Shown here piece by piece: positions 1 through 11,129 of a stretch of 64,000 nucleotides of DNA; positions within the stretch are counted from its first letter, which is position 1, and each line of letters opens with the position of its first letter. The notes beneath the pieces are model-generated. The model had not been told where the DNA came from. It was given only the letters and a program-made list of their open reading frames with translations, and did not search any database. Position numbers and translations under genes: made by a program. Source of the stretch: Diphasiastrum complanatum (Eukaryota; Streptophyta; Lycopodiopsida; Lycopodiales; Lycopodiaceae); the NCBI GenBank assembly GCA_029204225.1, contig CM055092.1, forward strand, positions 69,596,252 through 69,660,251, in the 5' to 3' direction.

Positions 1-39
<39 letters not shown>

Positions 40-835
40 CAGGACGACCAACCACCCATAGAGAGAGGGGGTCCCTCCATGCCCTTAAAAAAAAATGAAA
101 GGTTCAAATTTGTGTGTGTGTAGATATATAAACAAGGGAGTGCCTTCATTCCATTAAAAGTAAATATATCAATATTTACTCCTCCCCCACGTACGCGCGC
201 ACACACACACACATACACTTTTTCTTAAATGTAAACCTCATTAAAAAAATATAAATGTAAATCCACTTAAAAATGTAAACCCCCACTCTTTATAAAACAA
301 AAAAAAGTGAAAGGGGCTTTTTGGCTCCCCATAAATTAAGTTTTCTTCTTTTAAAAAGGAGACAAAAAAAGTCCCCATCAAGAAAGAAATTCTCTCCCCC
401 CCAAAAAAAAAAAAAAACTAAGGCTTTTAAGGGCAGGAGCATATCTTTTTTTAACACTCCCTTGTCTTTTTTTGTCACATGGCAAAACCCCCCACCCATC
501 TCCCCTGAGCACTTAAACCATCGGCTTCTTGCCCAAACAACTTGCTTTTAACCATTAGGGAGCACACTCGCACTCCGCCCACCCCATATGTTCTCCCTTT
601 ATCCTGTCAATCCACCTAAAAAAACATCATCGATGAGCAGAAAGACACTAAGATTTATTATATGGCTTTCGTATTTATTTTGAATTACCAAAATTTTACC
701 CATAGATCATGAATAGAAAGTTTTACCCAAAGTTCTTTTCTCCGTCTAGCATCCATGCTCTATTGAAGAACATATTTGCTAATCTCATCCTTGCAACGAC
801 TGGGTGAGGGAGGATTTGGAACACACGTGCATGCA

Positions 836-991
836 CACACACACATGTGAGTAAGAGTGTGTGTGTGTGTGTGCGCGCGTGCGCCTATGTGTGTGCGTGT
901 GCGCGTGTTCGTCGTGTGTGTGTGACCCTCGACACAACGAATGCGTGTGTGTGTGTGTGCGCACGTGCACGCGCATGCACACACACACACA
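836..991. repeat. TG/CA microsatellite block
   Basis: Interrupted runs of CA, TG and CG dinucleotides (alternating purine/pyrimidine) fill this stretch. Open frames across it are repeat artefacts. Confidence 0.9.
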
Positions 992-1087
992 CATCTCCAT
1001 ATAAAAAAACCTTTTGTGGATGAGTATATTGTATGAAGTATAGAGTCTAGAGTCCTTTTTTCGCCTTCTCTCTTTCCCATGGGCCCC

Positions 1088-1091
<4 letters not shown>

Positions 1092-1145
<54 letters not shown>
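1092..1145. repeat. (CT)n microsatellite
   Basis: An uninterrupted CT dinucleotide run. It is the second copy of the tract that opens the window at 1-36 and marks the start of each 1.1-kb tandem unit. Confidence 0.95.
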
Positions 1146-1148
<3 letters not shown>

Positions 1149-1911
1149 CAGGACGACCAACCACCCATAGAGAGAGGGGGTCCCTCCATGCCCTTAAAAA
1201 AAAATGAAAGGTTCAAATTTGTGTGTGTGTAGATATATAAACAAGGGAGTGCCTTCATTCCATTGAAAGTAAATATATCAATATTTACTCCTCCCCCACG
1301 TATGCGCACACACACACACACATACACTTTTTCTTAAATGTAAACCTCATTAAAAAAATATAAATGTAAATCCACATTAAAATGTAAACCCCCACTCTTT
1401 ATAAAACAAAAAAAGTGAAGGGGCTTTTCGGCTCCCCATAAATTAAGTTTTCTTCTTTTAAAAAGGAGACAAAAAAAAGTCCCCATCAAGAAAGAAATTC
1501 TCTCCCCCCCCAAAAAAAAAAAAACTAAGGCTTTTAAGGGCAGGAGCATATCTTTTCTTAACACTCCCTTGCCTTTTTTTGTCACATGGCAAAACCCACC
1601 CACCCATCTCCCCCGAGCACTTAAACCATCGGCCTCTTGCCCAAACAACTTGCTTTTAACCATTAGGGAGCACACTCGCACTCCGCCCACCCCATATGTT
1701 CTCCCTTTATCCTGTCAATCCACCTAAAAAAACATCATCGATGAGCAGAAAGACACTAAGATTTATTATATGGCTTTCGTATTTATTTTGAATTACCAAA
1801 ATTTTATCCATAGATCATGAATAGAAAGTTTTACCCAAAGTTCTTTTCTCCGTCTAGCATCCATGCTCTATTGAAGAACATATTTGCTAATCCCATCCTT
1901 GCAACGACTGT

Positions 1912-2594
1912 GGGAAATAGCAGAAGTTGGACATTTTTTTATTTATTCAAAGTGAAATGAAAATTTGACATGAAGTTTTTCTTTGTTCTTACCTCTAGGG
2001 TTCTACCTTTTTCTTTCTTCCAAACTCTATAGTTTTTTATTCTCTTGATGTACAAGTTTGCTTGATCAATATGTCTCATCCTTTCCTCTTGCTCCTGTAG
2101 TACCTTGTCAGGAATGGATGTGACAGTCTATCTCTGAAATCCTAACACATGCAATCTTTTGGTTTTGATCCAACCCCGGTTCTCATTTGAAAGACAAGTT
2201 TTTTGCTTTTGGTAACCTTGGTCGAACTGTTACATCACCTCAAGTATTGTCATCTTTGAGAGCTATAAAATGCATTCATATGATAGGAAGTTCGAATGAA
2301 TGGTGTTCATTTTTTAATTGCACACTATTTTAGGGCTCACCAAGAACTGGACATCTTGAATCATTGAGATTAGTGTCTCCGAGAGACTTCAATCACTTTT
2401 TTCATCATTGGTATCTAACTTTATCCATACTTGCAACAACCTACTTGGTGTGCTGATAAAGTCGGTCGTTTACTTTTCGGCATTTTCAAGAAGTGGTCCA
2501 GTATTGCAACGGGCTCCGTCATGCATGTCGTCTGTTCCATCCAGTGCTGCACGTCGAGATGAGCCCGCATCAACAAATCGGGCTCCAAGCAGTT
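1912..2594. other. Intergenic, nothing recognised
   Basis: AT-rich single-copy-looking DNA with no coding frame that resembles a known protein and no clear repeat structure. Confidence 0.5.
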
Positions 2595-2800
2595 CAATAT
2601 ACACAGAGAAATGCACATGCACACTCATACACACATGCACACACCATCGGCCACATAAATCACACATGCACACACGCACATTTCACACACACACAATTGA
2701 CCACATAAATCACACACACCATCAAGCACAAATCATACACACAAATCCACATACACAGATAACACATGCACTCATGTACATACACACACATACATCGGAC
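2595..2800. repeat. CA-rich microsatellite
   Basis: Interrupted CA/ACAC repeats with recurring CACAT and ATCACACA words. The open frame across it is low-complexity His/Thr and not credible as a gene. Confidence 0.85.
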
Positions 2801-2820
2801 ACCCGTCAAGGACCATCAGC

Positions 2821-2904
2821 GACCATCGACCACCCATCAACGACCGTCAGCCACTCATCAACGACCATCGGCCACCCGCCAACGACCATCAACCATCCAT
2901 TGCT
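2821..2904. repeat. 21-bp minisatellite, four units
   Basis: Units starting GACC(A/G)TC recur at 2821, 2842, 2863 and 2884, an exact 21-base period with a few substitutions. The array abuts the hairpin that follows, whose left arm reuses related CAACGAC words. Confidence 0.8.
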
Positions 2905-2925
2905 CGTCAACGACGAGCACTCTTT

Positions 2926-2995
<70 letters not shown>

Positions 2996-3024
2996 AAAGA
3001 GTGTCCGTCGTTGACGGGCAATGG
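2897..3024. repeat. Inverted repeat with (TA)n core
   Basis: The left arm (2897-2930) and right arm (2991-3024) are reverse complements over about 34 bases with roughly three mismatches. The shared inner word is CACTCTTTTACTA. The spacer is a pure TA tract of about 60 bases, itself self-complementary, so the whole can form one long hairpin or cruciform. Confidence 0.9.
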
Positions 3025-3183
3025 AGGCCGAGCTTCATAGAAATGCATTTTTATTTTAACCTTTCTCGTGAAAAGTCTAATAATTTAAAAAATCCTTAGT
3101 GCACCTTTCAAATTTTTGATAATGAAAGTCTCATTTATTTAACACCTTTCACCATGAAAGTATGTACATGCACTTCAAAACAG

Positions 3184-3838
3184 TGTGAAAGATTCAACTA
3201 GTTTCATCACATTTTGCAATATTTCCATATTTGGCATATTGAGGCCAAAACTTGTTTTAGACTTAGAAGTTGACTTTTCAAAGTTCATTAGTCTAAATTT
3301 CATCTGAATAAACATTTTTGAAATTGTGGGAAAGATAGAATGCGAGTTTGAGTAGATTCAATTTGAATAAGTTGGGTACATTGAATCTAGACCCAAAATT
3401 GGTAGGGTTAGCATTTTGTTGGGAAAGCCAAGTGGTCAAATAGGGTTTGGATTTGCTATAAAAGGATGTAACTCGTGGAGAGAGTCATCTTCTCTCTTCT
3501 CTATCTCATTTCATGCTTATACATGGTTCTCTTGGGTTTACTATCCATTGGTGCACTATCTTGGTGATTGCTTGCAATTCTATGTGTAGAATGATCTATA
3601 TTTGCTATTTTTGGATCCACACGTGTGAAATACAGTAGCTTGCTGGTTTTGTACGGACAACAACAGTACATAATCATTTCATTCAAGTTTGATTAAGTTC
3701 TATTAGTGTTTGCATGTCAAATTGTGTGTAGATGCTAATTTTTTCTACATCGGTGAAATTGGTAGTGTATTTCTCTTTCTCTTTCTAACCAAAGATCATT
3801 CAATTAGATTGGATCTTAAGGATCTGAAATCTTTCACA
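3184..3838 (+). repeat. copia-1 5' LTR (655 bp)
   Basis: Starts TGTGAAAG and ends CTTTCACA, forming short terminal inverted repeats. It matches 7869-8514 almost base for base, with a few substitutions and small gaps. An AT-rich segment and a TATAAAAGG word near 3458 could be the element's promoter. Confidence 0.95.
3458..3466 (+). promoter_or_regulatory. Putative TATA box in copia-1 LTR
   Basis: CTATAAAAGG in the middle of the 5' LTR, conserved in the 3' LTR near 8137. Its placement fits the start of the R region in copia LTRs. Assigned by motif and position only. Confidence 0.5.
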
Positions 3839-3850
3839 TGGTATCAGAGC
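3839..3850 (+). other. copia-1 primer-binding site
   Basis: TGGTATCAGAGC directly abuts the 5' LTR. It is the classical plant copia primer site, complementary to the 3' end of initiator tRNA-Met. Confidence 0.95.
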
Positions 3851-4440
3851 TTGTGTTTCAGGTTATGAAGGAGGAAATCAGATCTATCAATGATTTGGTG
3901 AAGATATCAAGTCTAGAGCATGCTAGAGAGGATTCTACACCAAAATCGGATTTTTTGCTTTTGTAGATTGGATCTTTTGTAGATCAAAACACTAAATAGG
4001 TCAATATACTTGTTCAATTTCGTTTTTTGAATTCACATGCTGGATTTGGCCGATTTTTGGATCATTGGTTCAGCCTAAGTGGTGGCTTATAGATTGCATA
4101 TCAAATTTTCAGCATTTGCATGTAGATTTGGAATAGTCAATTTTTTGTGATTTTGTCAAAACCCTATTTTTGATTGGATCTCTAGATAGTGAGGTTGCTG
4201 GACTTCATTTGAGTGTGTTTCAATCTTAGGAAGTGGCAAAAGTCATTAGATTGAGGATATCGATCATAGGTTGATCAAGATTCCATGATTCTATGTGTTG
4301 ATTTGCTTGGAAAAGTGCTAGAAGAGAATTCGTGAGATAGTTTCAAATCTTGGTGATTTCTTTTGAAAGAATTTGTTGTTGTTCAAAGGAGTGATTTGTG
4401 CATTGAAACAGGTTGAAAGAGAAGATCAGGTCATTGCTAC

Positions 4441-6090
4441 ATGGCAACCTCAATTGGAGTCATGTTGGAAGCCAATGATAGGCTTACCTCAAGTAGCTAT
4501 TCATTATGGAAAGTGAGGATGGAGTCACTTCTTGAGATGAATGATGTTTTGGATATTGTTGTAAGTTTGGAGGAGAGACCAGCAACACAACAAGATCAAT
4601 TGAGGTATGACAAGAGGGCCAAGAAGGCTCTACACATGATAAAGATGAATGTTACCAATGAACTTCTCAAGGAAGTTGGTAAGTGCACATCATCTTTGGA
4701 AGCTTGGAATTCATTGAAGAAGCTTTATGAATCCAAGTCTACTTCTAGAGTGTTGACTCTAAGAAGGCAAATATTTTCTTGTTTGCAAAATAATGAAGAA
4801 AGTCCAAGTACTTTTGTTTTGAGAATGAAAGCATTGAATGATGAGTTAGCTTGCATAGATGAAAGCATTAAGAAAGGAGAGCTTATTCAAGTGATTCTTA
4901 ATGGCTTGTTGGATGCTCATGCTAACATTGTTCAAAGTATTGCTATTCAAAAGACTTTGCCAAGTTTGATGGATCTTCAAGAGATCTTGATCAATGAGGA
5001 ATATAGGCTTCAAGCAAGAGGTGGATCTACATTGACACTTCAAGAGGATGCTATGTTCACAAAGGGCAAATTCAAGGGCAAAACCAAAAGCAAGTGGTCT
5101 AAAGGGCAAGATCAAGTGGATGTTTCTTCAAGTGACAAAAAGAAGGATAGATCAAAGCTCAAGTGCTTCTATTGTGGCATCAAAGGACACTTTGCAAGTG
5201 AGCGCTACAAGAAGAAGAGAGATCAAGGAGACAAGCAAGGTAATCTTACTCTTGATGAGGATGGTTTGGATGTGCAAGATGCAAATGATGATGCTTTTGT
5301 GATGTCTTCATGTATGCTTGCTAATTATGGAGATCTAGATCCTTGGTGGATTGATAGTGGAGCAAGTTCACACATGACCTTTCACAAAGAATACTTCACT
5401 TCTTTGTTGGCATATGGAGATGACAAGAGGGTGATCTACATGGCCAATGATGGTGAGTGTGCAATCAAAGAGATTGGCACAATTCCTATTTCTCTCTCTA
5501 CAAATAGGAATGTTCATTTGGAGGATGTCTTGCTTATTCCATCTATTACCAAGAATTTGCTTAGTGTGAGTCAAATGCTAAGTAAGGGCCTCAAGGTGGA
5601 GTTTGATGGAGATGCTTGTTTGATCAAAAGGAAGGATGTCTTGATTGGAAAAGGTAAAAGGCAAGGGAAGTTATTCAAACTTGATGCTTGTGTTATTGCT
5701 AACCAAGTTGGATGTGTTGCAAGGGAGCAAATTTCTATTCAAGAGGTTTGGCAGAAAAGGATGGGACACCTCAACTTCAAGTCATTGGAGGTAATGGCAA
5801 GGAAGAAGTTTGTGATTGGTCTTCCAAGTTCCTTAAGTAATGACAAGCATGTTTGTGAGTCTTGTGCTTTGTCTAAGTCACATAGACTACCTTATACTAG
5901 ATCTATTTCTAGATCTACAAAGTCTTTTCAACTTGTACATTCGGATATTCATGGATTTACTACAATTAGCAATAGTGGAGCTAAGATGTATGTAACATTC
6001 ATTCATGATTTTAGTAGATTTTGTTGGATCTATCTACTAAAGAACAAGTACCTTCAAGGCTCACATATGATCAAAAGGGTAAGCAAGTAG
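4441..6090 (+). CDS. copia-1 Gag-protease-partial integrase polyprotein
   Basis: Open frame of 549 codons starting ATGGCAACC. Residues ~1-230 are the UBN2/Gag capsid-like region, with typical SSYSLWKVRME near the start. A zinc knuckle at 5161-5210 reads C-x2-C-x4-H, but the final Cys codon has become Arg (TGC to CGC), so the knuckle looks damaged. The aspartic protease active site is WWIDSGASSHM at about 5341-5375. The GAG-pre-integrase zinc motif (H..GH...C..C) follows at 5750-5880. The integrase core begins (LVHSDIHG) and then breaks off near 6040 and shifts frame. The products would form the virus-like particle and process the polyprotein. Confidence 0.92.
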   Translation: MATSIGVMLEANDRLTSSSYSLWKVRMESLLEMNDVLDIVVSLEERPATQQDQLRYDKRAKKALHMIKMNVTNELLKEVGKCTSSLEAWNSLKKLYESKSTSRVLTLRRQIFSCLQNNEESPSTFVLRMKALNDELACIDESIKKGELIQVILNGLLDAHANIVQSIAIQKTLPSLMDLQEILINEEYRLQARGGSTLTLQEDAMFTKGKFKGKTKSKWSKGQDQVDVSSSDKKKDRSKLKCFYCGIKGHFASERYKKKRDQGDKQGNLTLDEDGLDVQDANDDAFVMSSCMLANYGDLDPWWIDSGASSHMTFHKEYFTSLLAYGDDKRVIYMANDGECAIKEIGTIPISLSTNRNVHLEDVLLIPSITKNLLSVSQMLSKGLKVEFDGDACLIKRKDVLIGKGKRQGKLFKLDACVIANQVGCVAREQISIQEVWQKRMGHLNFKSLEVMARKKFVIGLPSSLSNDKHVCESCALSKSHRLPYTRSISRSTKSFQLVHSDIHGFTTISNSGAKMYVTFIHDFSRFCWIYLLKNKYLQGSHMIKRVSK

Positions 6091-7061
6091 TTTCTGGAAA
6101 TTATGTTGCTTTCCTAACCTCTTTGGATGATCCTACAAGTGTAGATCAAGTAAGGAAAGAAGAGGAGTGGATCCAAGCAATGGATCTTGAGTATCAATCT
6201 CTTATGAAGAGTGGAACATCTTTTGGAAGATCTTCTTGTGTACATGGAGCTATGCAAGTGGATGGATGTTGTTTTGCTGTAAAATCAAGTAATGGATCTG
6301 GAAAAAAAAATTTATTCAATGACTTTGATGGCCAAGTTGAAGATCAAGGGGTTGATCTCAAAGCGCTTCAACTAGTCAAAAGGGAAGTTGGCAATTTGGA
6401 GCTAGTCAAGAGCATCAAAGGAGAGGTAATTGGCAAAGGTGTTATGGATCTGTTTTTGCAGCATATTGAAGACTCAAGTAAGTTCAAAGGAGCAGCAAGG
6501 AAGTGTTGTTCAAGTTTACTTTACTTTTTTTATCTCATGTTTGAGCAATTTCATGTGGATGTGTGCAAATTGTCAAGATATGGTAAAACTAGCTACATTG
6601 GTGAGCATTGTTTTGATGTTGGATTTGTACTAGCATTCTTGGCTGATTTTGCTGATGGAAATGAAGCTATTGGAGGTTCATTATGTCACTCATCCATGGC
6701 TAAATTCTCAAGTGTTGAGCTACTTGGTGCCAATACTTGGAGATTGTCAATTTTTGGTGAATTCATGGTCATTTTCTTGTGTCAAGTAGATCTTGAAGAT
6801 GGACTAGTGCAAGTTACTTGGTTTATGGAGTCATGTGGTGCTGGATTTGCATCATTAATGTACTCACCTACTCATGGATTTCCAAGGTTTGATGGTTTCT
6901 TGTGGCAAGATGAAGATGGAGGCTCATTCATGGAGTATCATGGTGGATACAAGGCAACAAAAGACAAAGGAGGAGGAGACATGCAAGCAGAAGTTGATCA
7001 CTCACATTTAGTGTTTGTTTGTTGTATTTTTCCAGAGAGTTCAGAGTTGGAAGCATGGTGA
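6021..7061 (+). CDS. copia-1 insert ORF of unknown function
   Basis: A 346-codon frame overlapping the end of the Gag-protease frame. Residues up to ~70 read as the N-terminal edge of a copia reverse transcriptase (the EEEWIQAMDLEYQSLMKSGT region). From about 6230 on, similarity stops. No YVDD box or other RT motif follows, and I recognise no domain in the remaining ~275 residues. It is rich in Gly, Phe and Cys with several hydrophobic stretches (around 6520-6545 and 6620-6660). An open frame this long in AT-rich DNA is notable, but it could be filler DNA that happens to be open. It sits exactly where integrase core and RT should be. Confidence 0.5.
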   Translation: MLDLSTKEQVPSRLTYDQKGKQVVSGNYVAFLTSLDDPTSVDQVRKEEEWIQAMDLEYQSLMKSGTSFGRSSCVHGAMQVDGCCFAVKSSNGSGKKNLFNDFDGQVEDQGVDLKALQLVKREVGNLELVKSIKGEVIGKGVMDLFLQHIEDSSKFKGAARKCCSSLLYFFYLMFEQFHVDVCKLSRYGKTSYIGEHCFDVGFVLAFLADFADGNEAIGGSLCHSSMAKFSSVELLGANTWRLSIFGEFMVIFLCQVDLEDGLVQVTWFMESCGAGFASLMYSPTHGFPRFDGFLWQDEDGGSFMEYHGGYKATKDKGGGDMQAEVDHSHLVFVCCIFPESSELEAW

Positions 7062-7289
7062 AATCGTTTCATTTACATTTTATTTGATTCTTCATGTTCT
7101 AGTCACATTTTTACATGCAAAATTGATGTAAGAAATAGTGAAGCATCCCAAGTGGACACTATTCTCTATATCAATTATGGTTGTTTCTATTTTGAGCATT
7201 ATATGATCATTGAAAGGAGATCTATTTTTAGGAAGAAGATCATTCTTATGATGGATCAAAGTTCTATTGGCAAAAACTATGCTAGGAGC

Positions 7290-7873
7290 ATTGGAAGCTA
7301 GGAAAGCGAGTTTTGAGGTACATCATTGGAGCTCGAGATTTTGGCATATTGTATGAGGGATTATCACCTAATCTTTTTGGATTTTCAGATTCGGACTATG
7401 CTGGAGATATAATGGATAGGAAATCCATTAGTTCTTATTGTATTTTCATAGGTGATGGAGCTATATCATGGATGTCAGAGAAACAAGCCACTATCTCATT
7501 GTCATCTAGTGAGGCCGAGTACAAAGCTCTTACACATTGCACAAAGGAGATGGTATGGATCAAAAGGATGATCAAGGATCTTCACTTGCTGGATTTTTCA
7601 GAGAGCCCAATCATCTTTTGTGACAATCAATCAGCCCAAAGAATGGCATCCAATCCTATCTTTCATGCTAGGAGCAAGCATATTGAGATACAATATCATT
7701 TTGTGAGGGAGCAAGTCATTGCAAAGGAGGTGGAGCTTCAACATGTGTTTTCAAGGGAATGTGTAGCTGATATCTTCACCAAAGCATTGGGAAAAGACTT
7801 GTTCATGAAGCATAGGACTTCACTTGGAGTATTATCAAAGTCTATGCTAAAACTAGTTGAAGAGGGAGTGTGA
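7290..7873 (+). CDS. copia-1 RNase H-region tail
   Basis: From about 7290 the frame resumes clear copia similarity: the RVLRYI join of RT to RNase H, FSDSDYAGD, the SLSSSEAEY motif, FCDNQSA, and the C-terminal HIEIQYHFVREQV and DIFTKALGK words. An ATG at 7313 opens the 186-codon frame. It ends just before the polypurine tract. With no RT upstream the region cannot work as a normal RT/RNase H protein. It retains sense-strand constraint like that of a related full-length element. Confidence 0.9.
7858..7868 (+). other. copia-1 polypurine tract
   Basis: Purine run GAAGAGGGAG directly before the 3' LTR, the expected plus-strand primer site. Confidence 0.85.
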
Positions 7874-8514
7874 AAGATTCAACTAGTTTCATCACATTTT
7901 GCAATATTTCCATATTTGGCATATTGAGGCCAAAACTTGTTTTAGACTAAGAGGTTGACTTTTCAAAGTTCATTAGATTTCATTTGAATAAACACTTTTT
8001 GAAAGTGTGGGAAAGATAGAATGCGAGTTTGAGTAGATTCAATTTGAATAAGTTGGGTACATTGAATCTAGACCCAAAATTGGTAGGGTTAGCATTTTGG
8101 TGGAAAAGCCAAATGGCCAAATAGGGTTTGGACCTGCTATAAAAGGATGTAACTCGTGGAGAAGGTCATCTTCTCTCTTCCTTATCTCATTTCATGCTTA
8201 TGCATGGTTCTCTTGGGTTCTACTATCCATTGGTGCACTATCTTGGTGATTGCTTGCAATTCTATGTGTAGAATGATCTATATTTGCTATTTTTGGATCC
8301 ACACGTGTGAAATACAGTAGCTTGCTGGTTTTGAACGGACAACAACAGTACATAATCATTTCATTCAAGTTTGATCAAGTTCTATTAGTGTTTGCATCTC
8401 AAATTGTGTGTAGATGCTGATTTTTTCTACATTGGTGAAATTGGTAGTGTATTTCTCTTTCTAACCAAAGATCATTCAAGTAGATTGGATCATAAGGATC
8501 TAAAATCTTTCACA
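7869..8514 (+). repeat. copia-1 3' LTR (646 bp)
   Basis: Matches the 5' LTR with only scattered changes and ends CTTTCACA. It is followed by the AACAG target-site duplication. Confidence 0.95.
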
Positions 8515-8519
8515 AACAG

Positions 8520-8769
8520 TATGTCTGTTGGTAAAGGATAATTTGAATTTGGAGTGGGCCCCTTAGATGCATGCATGGGGAGAAGGGCCATGCATCATTT
8601 TTCCCATACATGCATCCTCTTCCCCAAGTTCTTTAGTTAGAAAAAGCTCATGCATGGTTGAGGGGAGGAGCATGCATGGTGCACCCATACACATGCGCAA
8701 AATTGTACTTAAGTTTAAATATATATATATATATAGATAGATATATATATACATGTATATATATATGAA
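8520..8769. other. Spacer with short TA/GATA tract
   Basis: No gene. A run of mixed TA and GATA repeats lies at about 8719-8766. Several GCATGCATG words occur at 8570-8690. Confidence 0.6.
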
Positions 8770-9160
8770 TAATCTTTTGTGACAATCTATCAGCCCAAAG
8801 GTTGGCAACCAATCTTGTCTTTAATGCTAGGAGCAAGCATATTGAGGTGGCATATGACTTTGTGAGGGAGCAAGTCATGACAAAGGAGGTGGAGCTTCAA
8901 CATGTGTCCTCAAGGGAATGTGTTGTTGATATCTTCACCAAAGCATTGGGAAAGGTCTTGTTCATGAAGCATAGGACTTCACTTGGAGTGTTTTCAAAGT
9001 CCATGCTTAAACTGGTTAAAGAGGGAGTGTGAAAGATTTCAACTAGTTTTGCTATTTTGGTCATATTTGTATATTTGGCAATTGAGGCCAATTTTCACAT
9101 TAGACTTAGAATTTGACTTTTCAAAGTTATATTAGTCTAAAAGCATCATTGAATGCATGC
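8770..9160 (+). pseudogene. copia-1-family 3'-end fragment
   Basis: The frame from about 8772 through 9032 repeats the last ~85 codons of the copia-1 RNase H region (FCDN.SAQR, ARSKHIE, DIFTKALGK, MLKLVKEGV). It is followed by GAGGGAG and an LTR start TGTGAAAG at about 9029. LTR similarity fades by about 9160. The piece is more diverged than the two copia-1 LTRs are from each other. It is an older, truncated copy of the same family lying right beside the full element. Confidence 0.88.
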
Positions 9161-9240
9161 GAAGTAAAAACAAGTTTCAATACAGAAGGTCCTATTAGTG
9201 TTTGGACTTTGCCTAATGGTATCTTTTTGACATCCTTTGA

Positions 9241-9317
9241 GGCCATTCCGCTAGGGAAGGGCCTTTAGCTGAGGACGGTAGCCCGAGGCAGAAGGCCCTT
9301 CCCACGACGGAATGGCC
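9241..9317. repeat. GC-rich hairpin
   Basis: Arms GGCCATTCCG...GGGAAGGGCCTT (9241-9265) and its complement AAGGCCCTTCCC...CGGAATGGCC (9291-9317) pair almost perfectly around a ~25-base loop. The GC content is sharply above the surrounding AT-rich DNA. Confidence 0.85.
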
Positions 9318-9731
9318 GAGGAGCTGACCTTCCGCGACATGAAAACTAATTTTACTTTGTTCTTTTCTTCTATTTTGTGGTAACTTTTTTTTTTTTTTTT
9401 ACATGCACCTTCCGCATCCTGGATGGTGCATGCAACAAATTTTGGTCAAAAAAAGAGAGGAGAGAATTTAGGTTGAGGCACCTCTTTTTTCTTCACAAAA
9501 AAGCAAAAAATGATTTTACGATATGAAATGTTCATAAAAATATTTATCTTAAGTTTAGCTTCATGATTAAGAAACTTCTTTTTGTTATCCCAAATATAAC
9601 CTAACCAATAGCGTACAAGTTCAAACACCAATTGTGTATATGCAATACCAATTCAAGCATCACATAAACATGTAGTAAAATATGGCCAACTAGACATCAT
9701 AAATTAATATTAAAATAGATATGCAATAAAA

Positions 9732-11129
<1,398 letters not shown>

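Larger units (their letters stand above)
1..1911. repeat. Tandem duplication, ~1.11-kb unit
   Basis: Bases 37-802 recur at 1146-1910 with a constant offset of about 1109 bases and few differences. The repeated part holds a CT tract, a purine/pyrimidine-rich segment with A- and C-runs, and a segment ending in CAACGACTG. The 803-1092 stretch between the copies is mostly TG/CA microsatellite. The second copy loses similarity right after 1910. The first copy runs off the left edge, so more units may lie outside. No protein similarity is seen; the open frames here come from simple repeats. Confidence 0.9.
3179..8519 (+). mobile_element. copia-1: complete LTR element, non-autonomous
   Basis: A Ty1/copia-type LTR retrotransposon bounded by direct LTRs (3184-3838 and 7869-8514) that begin TGTGAAAG and end CTTTCACA. 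The flanks carry a perfect 5-base target-site duplication AACAG (3179-3183 and 8515-8519). A primer-binding site, gag, protease, a truncated integrase, an unrelated open frame, an RNase H tail and a polypurine tract follow in order. Most of the integrase catalytic domain and nearly all of the reverse transcriptase are missing, so this copy would need enzymes supplied by a relative. The two LTRs are very similar, which points to a fairly recent insertion. Confidence 0.95.

Noticed and set aside
760-1327. Frames with Arg-Glu and His-Thr repeats in the first 1.3 kb
   Set aside because: Translations of CT and CA microsatellites.
9241-9317. Calling the hairpin a microRNA gene
   Set aside because: Pairing alone is not enough; no small-RNA evidence or known mature sequence.
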